Under the pieces are notes generated by a model. It saw only the letters and a program-made list of their open reading frames with translations, had not been told where the DNA came from and did no database searches. Of a stretch of DNA of 8,545 nt, positions 1 through 6,219 are shown in pieces. The DNA comes from Rhodospirillales bacterium (GTDB lineage: Bacteria > Pseudomonadota > Alphaproteobacteria > ATCC43930 > CGMCC-115725). The DNA lies in NCBI GenBank assembly GCA_015654725.1, contig JAATGI010000220.1, positions 1 through 8,545 of the forward strand, given 5' to 3'. The translations under genes and the position numbers were made by a program. Each line of letters opens with the position of its first letter. The stretch's first letter is position 1.

Positions 1-208
1 CGCGCCGGTTGGTTTCAGCGACGGTGAGGCTCTCGATATTGTAGCCGCGGCCCGAAAACAGGCCGATGACACGCGCCAGAACCCCCGGCTCGTTATCGAC
101 CAGAATCGCGATGGTTGCTGGTTTGGCGACGTTGGGATCGGCAGGCGCGGGCGGCGCGGCGCTTTTCGCCGGCTTGGCCGCGCGCAAAGGACGACGTTGC
201 ACGGGCAT
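1..208 (-). CDS. ilvH: Acetolactate synthase small (regulatory) subunit, N-terminal part, cut by the window edge
   Basis: This is the regulatory subunit of acetohydroxyacid synthase. In this family it binds the catalytic subunit, raises its activity and gives feedback inhibition by valine. About 69 codons are visible. A basic, Ala/Pro-rich leader of about 30 residues (MPVQRRPLRAAKPAKSAAPP...) is followed by the start of an ACT domain, with IAILVDNEPGVLARVIGLF and then SGRGYNIESLTVAET, the typical IlvH/IlvN signature. The ATG lies 3 bases after the ilvB stop codon, so the two genes are almost certainly co-transcribed and translationally coupled. A GAGGAAGGG stretch inside the end of ilvB is rather far upstream to be an ideal ribosome binding site. 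The Ala/Pro-rich leader before the ACT domain is an extension compared with short IlvH proteins. The rest of the ACT domain and the C-terminal domain lie outside the window. Confidence 0.93.
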   Translation of the reverse strand, partial: MPVQRRPLRAAKPAKSAAPPAPADPNVAKPATIAILVDNEPGVLARVIGLFSGRGYNIESLTVAETNRR

Positions 209-211
209 GGC

Positions 212-1978
212 TCACACCAGAACCATCCCTTCCTCGGAGACCGGCGCCGGCGCGGTCTTGTCGGGGGGCCCGAGCAGAATCTCGTTATGCGCGGCGCCCG
301 AGGGAATCATCGGGAAGCAATTCTCCATCGGATCGACCATGATGTCGGCGATCACCGCGCCGTCATGGGCGAGCATCGCCTTGATAACATCGTCGAGCTC
401 GTGCGGCTTGGTCGCGCGCAAGCCTTTGGCGCCGAACGCCTCGGCGAGCATGACGAAATCCGGCAGCGCCGCGGTGTAGGACTCCGAATAGCGGCCGCCA
501 TGCATCAGTTCCTGCCACTGCCGCACCATGCCCATATACTGGTTGTTGATGATGAAAATTTTCACCGGCAGGCGGTATTGCGCGGCCGTGGACATTTCCT
601 GGATGTTCATCAGGATCGAGGCCTCACCGGCGATGTCGATCACCAGCGCGTCGGGATGCGCCACCTGCACGCCGACGGCGGCCGGCAAGCCATAGCCCAT
701 GGTGCCGAGCCCGCCCGAGGTCATCCAATGCCGGGGCTGCTCGAATTTGAACAATTGCGCCGCCCACATCTGATGCTGGCCGACCTCGGTGGTGATGAAC
801 ACGTCCTTGGCGCCGCGCGTCAGCGCGTAGAGCCGCTCGATCGCGTATTGCGGCTTGATGATCCGGTCGGAGTTGGCGTAGCTCAGCGATTTCTTGGCGC
901 GCCAGACCTCGATCTGCCGCCACCATTCGGCGAGCGCCGCGCGGTCGGGCTTGAAGCGTTTCGCCTTCAGCGCCGCGATCAGCGCTTCGAGCGCGGCGGC
1001 GGCATCGCCGATCACCGGCACATCGACGCGGATGTTCTTATTGATCGAGGACGGATCGATATCGATATGGATTTTCTTCGAGCCGGGCGAAAAGGCCGCG
1101 ACTTTTCCCGTCACGCGGTCGTCAAAGCGCGCGCCGACATCGATCATCAAATCGCAATCATGCATGGCGAGATTGGATTCATAGGTGCCGTGCATGCCGA
1201 CCAGGCCGAGGAAGCGCAGGTCCGACGCCGGCAAGGCGCCCAGCCCCATCAGCGTCAGGGTGCACGGGAAGCCCGTGAGCTGCACCAGCTCGGCGAACAG
1301 CGCGCAGGCGCGCGGGCCTGAATTGATCAGGCCGCCGCCGCCATAGAACAGCGGCTTTTTCGCCGCCACGATCAAATCCGCCGCTTGCGCGATGCGCTCG
1401 GGACTGGGCTTCGTCTGCGGGCGGTAGCTCTTACGCGCGCCGGTCTCCGGCTCGCGATAGCTGCCGCTCGTCATCAGAATATCCTTGGGCAGATCAACCA
1501 CCACCGGGCCGGGCCGCCCGGTGCGCGCGACGTAGAACGCCTCATGGATGGCGTGCGCCAACTCGTTCACGTCCTTCACCAGGTAATTATGCTTGGTGCA
1601 GGGCCGGGTGATGCCGGTGGTGTCCGCCTCCTGGAAGGCGTCGTTGCCGATAAGATGGGTCGGCACCTGGCCCGTCAGGCACACGATCGGCACCGAATCC
1701 ATCAGGGCGTCGGTCAGGCCGGTGACGGCATTGGTGGCGCCGGGGCCGCTTGTCACCAGTACCACGCCGACCTTGCCGGTCGAGCGGGCATAGCCTTCGG
1801 CCGCATGCACCGCGCCCTGCTCATGCCGCACCAGGATGTGGCGCAGCCGGTTCTGCTTGAAGAGCGCGTCATAGATCGGAAGCACGGCCCCGCCGGGATA
1901 GCCGAAAACGACCTCAACGCCCTGATCGACCAGGGCCTTGACGACCATTTCCGCTCCCAACATCCGCGCCGACGCCAT
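212..1978 (-). CDS. ilvB: Acetolactate synthase large (catalytic) subunit
   Basis: This thiamine-diphosphate enzyme makes 2-acetolactate from two pyruvates, or 2-aceto-2-hydroxybutyrate from pyruvate and 2-oxobutyrate. It is the first common step of valine, leucine and isoleucine synthesis, and it acts in the cytoplasm. The 588 residues match the usual full length. The N-terminal ThDP (PYR) domain carries FGYPGGAVLPIYDAL and RHEQGAVHAAEGYARSTG, with the catalytic Glu at residue 53. The central FAD-binding domain has VGARFDDRVTGK (281-292). The C-terminal ThDP domain has GEASILMNIQE (451-461) followed by NNQYMGMVRQWQE (478-490). The canonical metal-binding GDGS is GEAS here, so Glu452 replaces the usual Asp. 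The start is supported by GGGAG six bases upstream (1985-1989 on the plus strand). The gene follows miaA after 90 bp on the same strand and is followed 3 bp later by ilvH. I found no convincing leader-peptide attenuator in the 90-bp gap. Confidence 0.97.
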   Translation of the reverse strand: MASARMLGAEMVVKALVDQGVEVVFGYPGGAVLPIYDALFKQNRLRHILVRHEQGAVHAAEGYARSTGKVGVVLVTSGPGATNAVTGLTDALMDSVPIVCLTGQVPTHLIGNDAFQEADTTGITRPCTKHNYLVKDVNELAHAIHEAFYVARTGRPGPVVVDLPKDILMTSGSYREPETGARKSYRPQTKPSPERIAQAADLIVAAKKPLFYGGGGLINSGPRACALFAELVQLTGFPCTLTLMGLGALPASDLRFLGLVGMHGTYESNLAMHDCDLMIDVGARFDDRVTGKVAAFSPGSKKIHIDIDPSSINKNIRVDVPVIGDAAAALEALIAALKAKRFKPDRAALAEWWRQIEVWRAKKSLSYANSDRIIKPQYAIERLYALTRGAKDVFITTEVGQHQMWAAQLFKFEQPRHWMTSGGLGTMGYGLPAAVGVQVAHPDALVIDIAGEASILMNIQEMSTAAQYRLPVKIFIINNQYMGMVRQWQELMHGGRYSESYTAALPDFVMLAEAFGAKGLRATKPHELDDVIKAMLAHDGAVIADIMVDPMENCFPMIPSGAAHNEILLGPPDKTAPAPVSEEGMVLV

Positions 1979-2068
1979 GACACGCTCCCGCTAACCGATT
2001 GAATCACAAAATGGGGTTGCGATGTTGCAGCGCAATACGCTCCCCGAGAGGGGCGCCACCGTATAGGG

Positions 2069-3031
2069 CTAGGACTCGGGGGTCAACAAAAACTGACGAA
2101 TAAATGAAAAAATTTCTGGCAATAATCTTTCCGAATATTGCTCAATCAAAGTCAGCTTCCGCAAGCCCGGGCGTTCCGGCATCTGGTGCTTGAACCAGGT
2201 ATATTGTCGTTTCGCGTAATTACGGGTTGCTTGTTGCACCGCAGCAATCGCGCTCTCCCGGCCCGCAGCGCCATCGAGCCAGGCCGCGATTTCGGCCACC
2301 CCAAGCGCCTTCATCGCCGGCAGGGCCGGATCGAGGTTGCGCGCCAACAGCGCGCGCACCTCCTCGACCGCGCCTCCCTCGATCAAACGCAAGAAACGGG
2401 CGTCGCAAGCGGCGTAAAGATGCCCGCGCGGCGGCAACAGCAGGATGATGACGGCGGCATAATCCGGTGTCGCGGATTGGCCGCGCTGCCACTCGCCGAG
2501 CGAACGCCCGGTCGCTTTCGCCACTTCATAAGCTCGCAAGACCCGCTGGCGGTCGGCGGGTTCGAGCTTGGCGGCGCCTTCGGGATCGAGTTGGGCGAGC
2601 ACGCGATGAAAGGCCTCGGCGCCGAGCTCGGCCTGGAGCGCGCGCGCCGCTTGCCGTGCTTCCGCCGGGACCGGTGGCGTCGGCGCCAGCCCGTCGAGCA
2701 AGGCCCGAAGGTAAAGCCCGGTGCCGCCGACCAGGATCGGCACCCTGCCCTCGTTCCGGATCGCGTCGATTTCCGCGACCGCCCGCGCGCGCCAGGCGCC
2801 GGCGGAAAAATTCTCGGCGGCATCGACGACGCCATAGAGCCGATGCGGCGCCGCCCGCCGCGACGCTTCATCCGGCTGCGCGGTCAGGATCGGCAGGTCG
2901 CGATAGACCTGCATGCTGTCGGCATTGACGATGGCGCCGGCGAACTCGGCGGCGAGCGCCAGCGCCAGCGCCGACTTGCCGCTCGCGGTCGGCCCGGCGA
3001 CGATGAGGATGGGGTGACGTCTCTCGTTCAC
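2069..3031 (-). CDS. miaA: tRNA dimethylallyltransferase (tRNA i6A37 synthase)
   Basis: MiaA transfers a dimethylallyl group from DMAPP to N6 of adenosine 37 in tRNAs that read codons starting with U, next to the anticodon. Visible motifs, numbered from the GTG chosen here, are the P-loop GPTASGKS (13-20), NADSMQVYR (36-44) with the catalytic-region Asp and Ser, GGTGLYLRAL (102-111), DRQRVLRAYEV (160-170) and a C-terminal RNYAKRQYTWFK (270-281), all typical of the family. The length of 320 residues is normal. The reading frame stays open for 18 further codons up to an ATG at 3085, but that stretch lies in a REP-like repeat and reads as repeat-derived peptide (MFWTLAFAGVTAVF), while homology starts just after the GTG. 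No strong ribosome binding site is visible before the GTG. The gene is divergent from serB and probably leads a unit with ilvB and ilvH. Confidence 0.95.
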   Translation of the reverse strand: MNERRHPILIVAGPTASGKSALALALAAEFAGAIVNADSMQVYRDLPILTAQPDEASRRAAPHRLYGVVDAAENFSAGAWRARAVAEIDAIRNEGRVPILVGGTGLYLRALLDGLAPTPPVPAEARQAARALQAELGAEAFHRVLAQLDPEGAAKLEPADRQRVLRAYEVAKATGRSLGEWQRGQSATPDYAAVIILLLPPRGHLYAACDARFLRLIEGGAVEEVRALLARNLDPALPAMKALGVAEIAAWLDGAAGRESAIAAVQQATRNYAKRQYTWFKHQMPERPGLRKLTLIEQYSERLLPEIFSFIRQFLLTPES

Positions 3032-3050
3032 GCCATCAGCATAAAACACA

Positions 3051-3130
3051 GCCGTCACCCCGGCGAAAGCCAGGGTCCAGAACAAGCGACGTGCGTTGTT
3101 CCTGGGTCCCCGCTTTCGCGGGGACGACGG
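3051..3130. repeat. REP-like palindromic repeat pair in inverted orientation
   Basis: Two copies of a repeat of about 30 bp face each other across a spacer of about 15 bp. The left copy reads CCGTCACCCCGGCGAAAGCC followed by AGGGTCCAGAAC. The right copy, read on the minus strand, is CCGTCGTCCCCGCGAAAGCG followed by GGGACCCAGGAAC. Each copy is itself partly palindromic, for example CCCCGC-GAAA-GCGGGG in the right copy. The unit resembles the common proteobacterial intergenic repeat whose core is CCCCGCGAAAGCGGGG. An inverted pair of this kind matches what is called a REPIN or BIME. It lies in the divergent region between miaA and serB, so it could affect expression of both, and it extends both open reading frames artificially. 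Confidence 0.8.
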
Positions 3131-3143
3131 TTGGGAGTTGGCT

Positions 3144-3149
3144 TATAAA
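3144..3149 (+). promoter_or_regulatory. Possible -10 box of serB (leaderless start?)
   Basis: TATAAA stands nine bases before the serB ATG and is the only AT-rich hexamer in this short region. If it is a real -10 box, transcription would begin about one to three bases before the ATG, giving an essentially leaderless mRNA. That would fit the absence of a Shine-Dalgarno sequence directly before the ATG. The -35 region at about 3121-3126 (GGGACG) is a poor match and lies inside the repeat. This is inference only. Confidence 0.3.
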
Positions 3150-3158
3150 ACCCGCTCG

Positions 3159-4043
3159 ATGTCCGAATTCGTTCTCACCCTGATCGCGGAAGGCGGCGCG
3201 ACCGCGGCTTCGGCCCCGATCGCGGCGGCACTTCAACGCGCGGGCGCGACCGTCGCGGCGACGGACTGGCTGGCGCCCGACCGCGCCTGCGATATTTTTT
3301 TCGACGGCCTCGCGGCCGAAGCGGCCGAGCGCGCCGCGCGCGGCGTCATTTCCGGCGGCGTCGATCTGGTGGCGCAGCCGGTGATGGGGCGGCGGAAAAA
3401 ACTTCTGTTCGCCGATCTTGAATCGACAGTCATCGAAAACGAGATGCTCGACGAGATGGCCGAGCTGATCGGCGAACGCGACCGCGTCGCCGCGATCACC
3501 CGGCGCGCGATGAATGGCGAGATCGATTTCACGGCGGCGCTGCGAGAGCGCGTTGCGCTGTTCAAGAACCTGCCCGAGACCATCCTGGCCACGGCCGCGT
3601 CGCGTATCCGCGTGACGCCGGGTGCCGCGAGCCTGGTCAAGACCATGACCGCGCACGGCGCCAAGACGGTGCTGATTTCGGGCGGATTCGGCGTGTTCAC
3701 GCGGCCGATGCGGGAGCGGCTGGGTTTCACCCGCGACTACGCCAACGAACTCGTAATCGAGAATGGCCACTTGACCGGCGCGGTGCGCGAGCCGGTGTTC
3801 GACGGCGCGGCCAAGCGCGCGGCGCTCCTGAGCGCCGCCGTCGAATTCGGCGTGACTCTCGCCGAGACGCTGGCGGTCGGCGACGGCGCCAACGACATCG
3901 CCATGCTGCGCGCGGCGGGAATCGGCATCGCCTACCACGCCAAGCCGCATGTCCAGGCGCAAATCCGCGTCCGCATCGATCATGCCGACCTGAGCGCGCT
4001 GCTTTACCTTCAGGACTATCGCGCCGCGGACATTCTCGATTAG
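3159..4043 (+). CDS. serB: Phosphoserine phosphatase (HAD superfamily)
   Basis: SerB hydrolyses O-phosphoserine to serine and phosphate, the last step of the phosphorylated serine pathway. From the chosen ATG the protein has 294 residues. About 80 residues of N-terminal domain (MSEFVLTLIAEGG...) precede the HAD core. Motif I is FADLESTVIENEMLDE, with nucleophile Asp86; the second acidic residue is Glu88 where DxD is usual. The cap-region sequence MNGEIDFTAALRERVALF follows. Motif II is LISGGFGVFT with Ser174, motif III is Lys219 (FDGAAKRAAL), and motif IV is VGDGANDIAML with Asp242 and Asp246. The frame is open 21 codons further upstream, but those codons translate the REP-like repeat, so I start at MSEFVL. 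No ribosome binding site is obvious. The gene is divergent from miaA, an arrangement familiar in alphaproteobacteria, and its stop overlaps the stop of the convergent sulfotransferase gene by 4 bp. Confidence 0.93.
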   Translation: MSEFVLTLIAEGGATAASAPIAAALQRAGATVAATDWLAPDRACDIFFDGLAAEAAERAARGVISGGVDLVAQPVMGRRKKLLFADLESTVIENEMLDEMAELIGERDRVAAITRRAMNGEIDFTAALRERVALFKNLPETILATAASRIRVTPGAASLVKTMTAHGAKTVLISGGFGVFTRPMRERLGFTRDYANELVIENGHLTGAVREPVFDGAAKRAALLSAAVEFGVTLAETLAVGDGANDIAMLRAAGIGIAYHAKPHVQAQIRVRIDHADLSALLYLQDYRAADILD

Positions 4044-4711
4044 CGCGGCGGAATCTTGTCCGTCATCATTTGCCGCATCTGGCCGACATTGAAACTGCCG
4101 TCGGCATTTTGCGAGCGCGCGAAGATCGCCTCGATCTCCGCGCGGACATTGGCGCGCGGAAACGGCCGGTCGGGAACCGGGACGCCGAGGAACGCGCAGA
4201 GCGGCGCCCAGCCCTCGCCGACCCGATAGACCAGCAGGCGATCCTTCGGGATGCCGTCGGTCACGGCTCGGGTGTGGCGGTTGAAGGCGGCGACCATCGC
4301 CGCGCGGTCGTAGCGATCGGGATGTAGCCGGTGCATCAGCCTGGCGATCGGCGCGAATCGGGGATCGGCAAGCGTTTCCTTGGTGTCGGCGGAAAAAATC
4401 GTCGCCTGGGTCGAATCGAACCATTGATCCGGATCGCGCACCGTCAGCACGACCTTGGCGGCGGGATAGAACGCCGCCAGCTCGCGCCAGCAGGCGCAGC
4501 CGGGATAATCGACGGTCGCGTCATAGCCCGCGAAGATCGCGTCCCAATCGGGCCTGCCGTCGGCCACCGCCGCCCATAGCGCCATGTGATCCTCGTGGGC
4601 GAGCAGCTCCAGCATGTGATAGCAGCGCCCGAACCCGAGTTGCTCGAGCGCGATCTTGAGCGAGACGGTGCCCGTCCGGCCCATCCCGGCGCCGATGATT
4701 TTCAACGCCAT
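4040..4711 (-). CDS. Sulfotransferase-family P-loop protein
   Basis: This is a 223-residue protein of the sulfotransferase fold, closest by eye to the group of small proteins classed as Sulfotransfer_4. Family members would transfer sulfate from PAPS to an unknown acceptor, but few bacterial ones are characterised. The N-terminal loop KIIGAGMGRTGTVSLKIAL (about 4-22) matches the 5'-phosphosulfate-binding loop. VVLTVRDPDQWFDS (about 87-100), with Arg92 and Ser100, matches the 3'-phosphate-binding motif. No signal peptide or membrane segment is seen, so it is probably cytoplasmic. The frame is open upstream to 4825, but the ATG at 4711 is preceded by a strong GGAGGG, and the homologous region begins there. 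The stop overlaps that of serB. The gene is divergent from the acyl-CoA dehydrogenase, which may hint at a shared role. The substrate cannot be told from the sequence. Confidence 0.82.
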   Translation of the reverse strand: MALKIIGAGMGRTGTVSLKIALEQLGFGRCYHMLELLAHEDHMALWAAVADGRPDWDAIFAGYDATVDYPGCACWRELAAFYPAAKVVLTVRDPDQWFDSTQATIFSADTKETLADPRFAPIARLMHRLHPDRYDRAAMVAAFNRHTRAVTDGIPKDRLLVYRVGEGWAPLCAFLGVPVPDRPFPRANVRAEIEAIFARSQNADGSFNVGQMRQMMTDKIPPR

Positions 4712-4718
4712 GTTCGTT

Positions 4719-4724
4719 CCCTCC
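4719..4724 (-). promoter_or_regulatory. Strong ribosome binding site of the sulfotransferase-family gene
   Basis: Read on the minus strand this is GGAGGG, seven bases before the ATG at 4711. It is the best Shine-Dalgarno match in the window and decides the start of the gene against the longer open frame. Confidence 0.8.
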
Positions 4725-4749
4725 GAGCCGATGGTGCCATGGATTAAGG

Positions 4750-4776
4750 CGCGAGAAAACAAATGACGGTCTCGCG
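4750..4776. promoter_or_regulatory. Inverted repeat, possible operator in a divergent promoter region
   Basis: CGCGAGA (4750-4756) and TCTCGCG (4770-4776) form a perfect 7-bp inverted repeat with 13 bases between the arms. It lies in the 113-bp gap between the divergent sulfotransferase and acyl-CoA dehydrogenase genes, where a dimeric regulator could control both. No regulator gene is adjacent, and clear -35/-10 boxes were not seen. Short GC-rich inverted repeats also occur by chance in such a genome. Confidence 0.3.
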
Positions 4777-4824
4777 GCGGCGGAAATTGCTCTAACATCG
4801 CGCCAAAGCAGGGAGCGCCGAACA

Positions 4825-6030
4825 ATGGATTTTTCCTATTCCCCGAAGGTGCAGGATTTGCGGGAGCGGCTCGGCCGCTTCATGGACGAGCATGTCTATC
4901 CCAACGAACGCGCTTACGACGACGGCATTGCGCCGGAACAACACTGGCAGCCGCGCGCCATCGTTGAAACACTCAAGCCCAAGGCGCGCGCGGCGGGACT
5001 GTGGAATCTGTTCCTGCCGGAATCGGAATCGGGCGCCGGCCTCACCAATCTTGAATACGCGCCGCTGTGCGAGATCATGGGCCGCGTCTATTGGGCGCCC
5101 GAGGTGTTCAACTGCTCGGCGCCCGACACCGGCAACATGGAAGTGCTGGTGCGCTACGGCACGGCGGAACAAAAGAACCAATGGCTCGAACCGCTGCTCG
5201 AGGGAAAAATCCGCTCTGGCTTCGCCATGACCGAGCCGGACGTCGCCTCGTCGGATGCCACCAATATTCAATCGAGCATCCGCCGCGACGGCGATCACTA
5301 TGTCATCAACGGCCGCAAATGGTGGACCTCGGGCGCGCCGGATCCGCGCTGCAAGATTCTGATCTTCATGGGCAAGACCGCGCCCAACAATCCCGACAAA
5401 TACAAACAGCAATCGATGATCCTGGTGCCGAAGGACACGCCGGGCGTGAAGGTGCTGCGCTGGCTCCCGGTCTTCGGTTATGACGACGCGCCGCACGGCC
5501 ATGCCGAGGTGGATTTTGTCGATGTCCGCGTGCCGGCGGGCAATGTGCTGCTTGGCGAGGGCCGCGGCTTCGAGATCGCGCAAGGCCGGCTCGGGCCCGG
5601 CCGCATCCATCACTGCATGCGCGCCATCGGCCAGGCCGAATACGCGCTGGAAAAAATGTGCAAGCGGGTCAAGTCGCGCATCGCCTTCGGCAAGCCGGTA
5701 GCGGAGCAAACCGTGACCTTGGAGCGCATCGCCGAGGCCCGCATCGCGATCGAGCAATGCCGGCTGTTGACGCTCAAGGCGGCCTATCTGATGGACACCG
5801 AAGGCAACAAGGCCGCGCGCGCCGAGATCGCCATGATCAAGGTCGCGGCGCCAAACATGCTGTGCAAGATCGTCGATTGGGCGATCCAGGCGCATGGCGG
5901 CGGCGGCGTCTCCGACGATTTCGGCCTGGCGCGCGCCTATGCCCATGCGCGCACGCTTCGCCTCGCCGACGGGCCCGACGAAGTGCATCGCAACCAAATC
6001 GGAAGGCTGGAGCTGCGGAAATACAATTAG
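4825..6030 (+). CDS. Acyl-CoA dehydrogenase, ACAD10/ACAD11-like
   Basis: This FAD-dependent enzyme of the acyl-CoA dehydrogenase superfamily has 401 residues, a normal length for a complete single-domain member. An N-terminal helical domain (about 1-125) comes first. The middle beta domain follows, with the flavin/substrate motifs SGFAMTEPDVASSDATNI (131-148) and KWWTSGA (165-171). The C-terminal helical domain has RLGPGRIHHCMRAIG (255-269), QAHGGGGVSDDFGLARAYA (355-373) and LADGPDEVHRNQIGRLE (380-396). The last motif is characteristic of ACAD10/ACAD11-type enzymes. Asp382 stands where medium-chain enzymes have the catalytic Glu of YEGTSQ, by eye alignment. In eukaryotic and some bacterial systems such enzymes work with an aminoglycoside-phosphotransferase-like kinase on 4-hydroxyacyl-CoAs; no such kinase is in this window. 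AGGGAG nine bases before the ATG supports the start. The stop abuts a repeat element. The exact substrate is unknown. Confidence 0.92.
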   Translation: MDFSYSPKVQDLRERLGRFMDEHVYPNERAYDDGIAPEQHWQPRAIVETLKPKARAAGLWNLFLPESESGAGLTNLEYAPLCEIMGRVYWAPEVFNCSAPDTGNMEVLVRYGTAEQKNQWLEPLLEGKIRSGFAMTEPDVASSDATNIQSSIRRDGDHYVINGRKWWTSGAPDPRCKILIFMGKTAPNNPDKYKQQSMILVPKDTPGVKVLRWLPVFGYDDAPHGHAEVDFVDVRVPAGNVLLGEGRGFEIAQGRLGPGRIHHCMRAIGQAEYALEKMCKRVKSRIAFGKPVAEQTVTLERIAEARIAIEQCRLLTLKAAYLMDTEGNKAARAEIAMIKVAAPNMLCKIVDWAIQAHGGGGVSDDFGLARAYAHARTLRLADGPDEVHRNQIGRLELRKYN

Positions 6031-6092
6031 AAAAATTTGAACCGCCAAGGCGCCAAGACGCGAAGAAAGACGTCAAATCCCAACATCGCCTT

Positions 6093-6111
6093 GCCCCGGC
6101 TTGGTCGGGGC
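6093..6111 (+). terminator. Hairpin 1 inside the repeat element, possible terminator
   Basis: GCCCCG and CGGGGC form a perfect 6-bp stem around a 7-base loop. A TAATTTTTTT tract follows about nine bases later on the plus strand (6121-6130). It could stop transcription from the acyl-CoA dehydrogenase gene, although the gap before the T tract is longer than in a textbook intrinsic terminator. It also belongs to the palindromic repeat, so its primary role may not be termination. Confidence 0.4.
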
Positions 6112-6157
6112 ATCCACGACTAATTTTTTTGCCGGACATAAGGATAAATTCGTGGAT

Positions 6158-6175
6158 GGCCCGCCTTCGCGGGCC
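6158..6175 (+). terminator. Hairpin 2 inside the repeat element, possible terminator
   Basis: GGCCCGC, loop CTTC, GCGGGCC form a perfect 7-bp stem. A T-rich stretch, TTTTGTTTTTTC, begins about eight bases later (from 6183) on the plus strand. As with hairpin 1, the spacing before the T tract is not ideal. In the minus direction no T tract follows, so hpnK would have to rely on the hairpins alone. Confidence 0.4.
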
Positions 6176-6219
6176 AAGATGAGTTTTGTTTTTTCTTGGG
6201 GTCTTGGCGTCTTGGCGGT

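Noticed and set aside
197..1321. Long plus-strand open frame (374 codons) opposite ilvB
   Set aside because: It is the antisense of ilvB. The translation is rich in His, Arg, Gly and Asp with no recognisable domain, as expected for the shadow of a high-GC gene.
2041..2060. Small CCCC-GAGA-GGGG hairpin between miaA and ilvB, considered as terminator or attenuator
   Set aside because: The stem has only four strong pairs, no T tract follows it on the minus strand, and no leader peptide rich in Ile, Leu or Val codons was seen.
2138..3148. Long plus-strand open frame (336 codons) opposite miaA
   Set aside because: It covers miaA antisense, has low-complexity Arg/Gly/Ala-rich sequence and ends in repeat-derived residues. 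miaA itself has all the family motifs.
3036..4424. Minus-strand open frame of 462 codons across serB and the end of the sulfotransferase gene
   Set aside because: It overlaps two genes with clear homology, and its translation is Arg/His/Gly-rich without any motif.
4792..6048. Minus-strand open frame of 418 codons opposite the acyl-CoA dehydrogenase
   Set aside because: It is an antisense shadow. The plus-strand frame has complete dehydrogenase motifs and a ribosome binding site.
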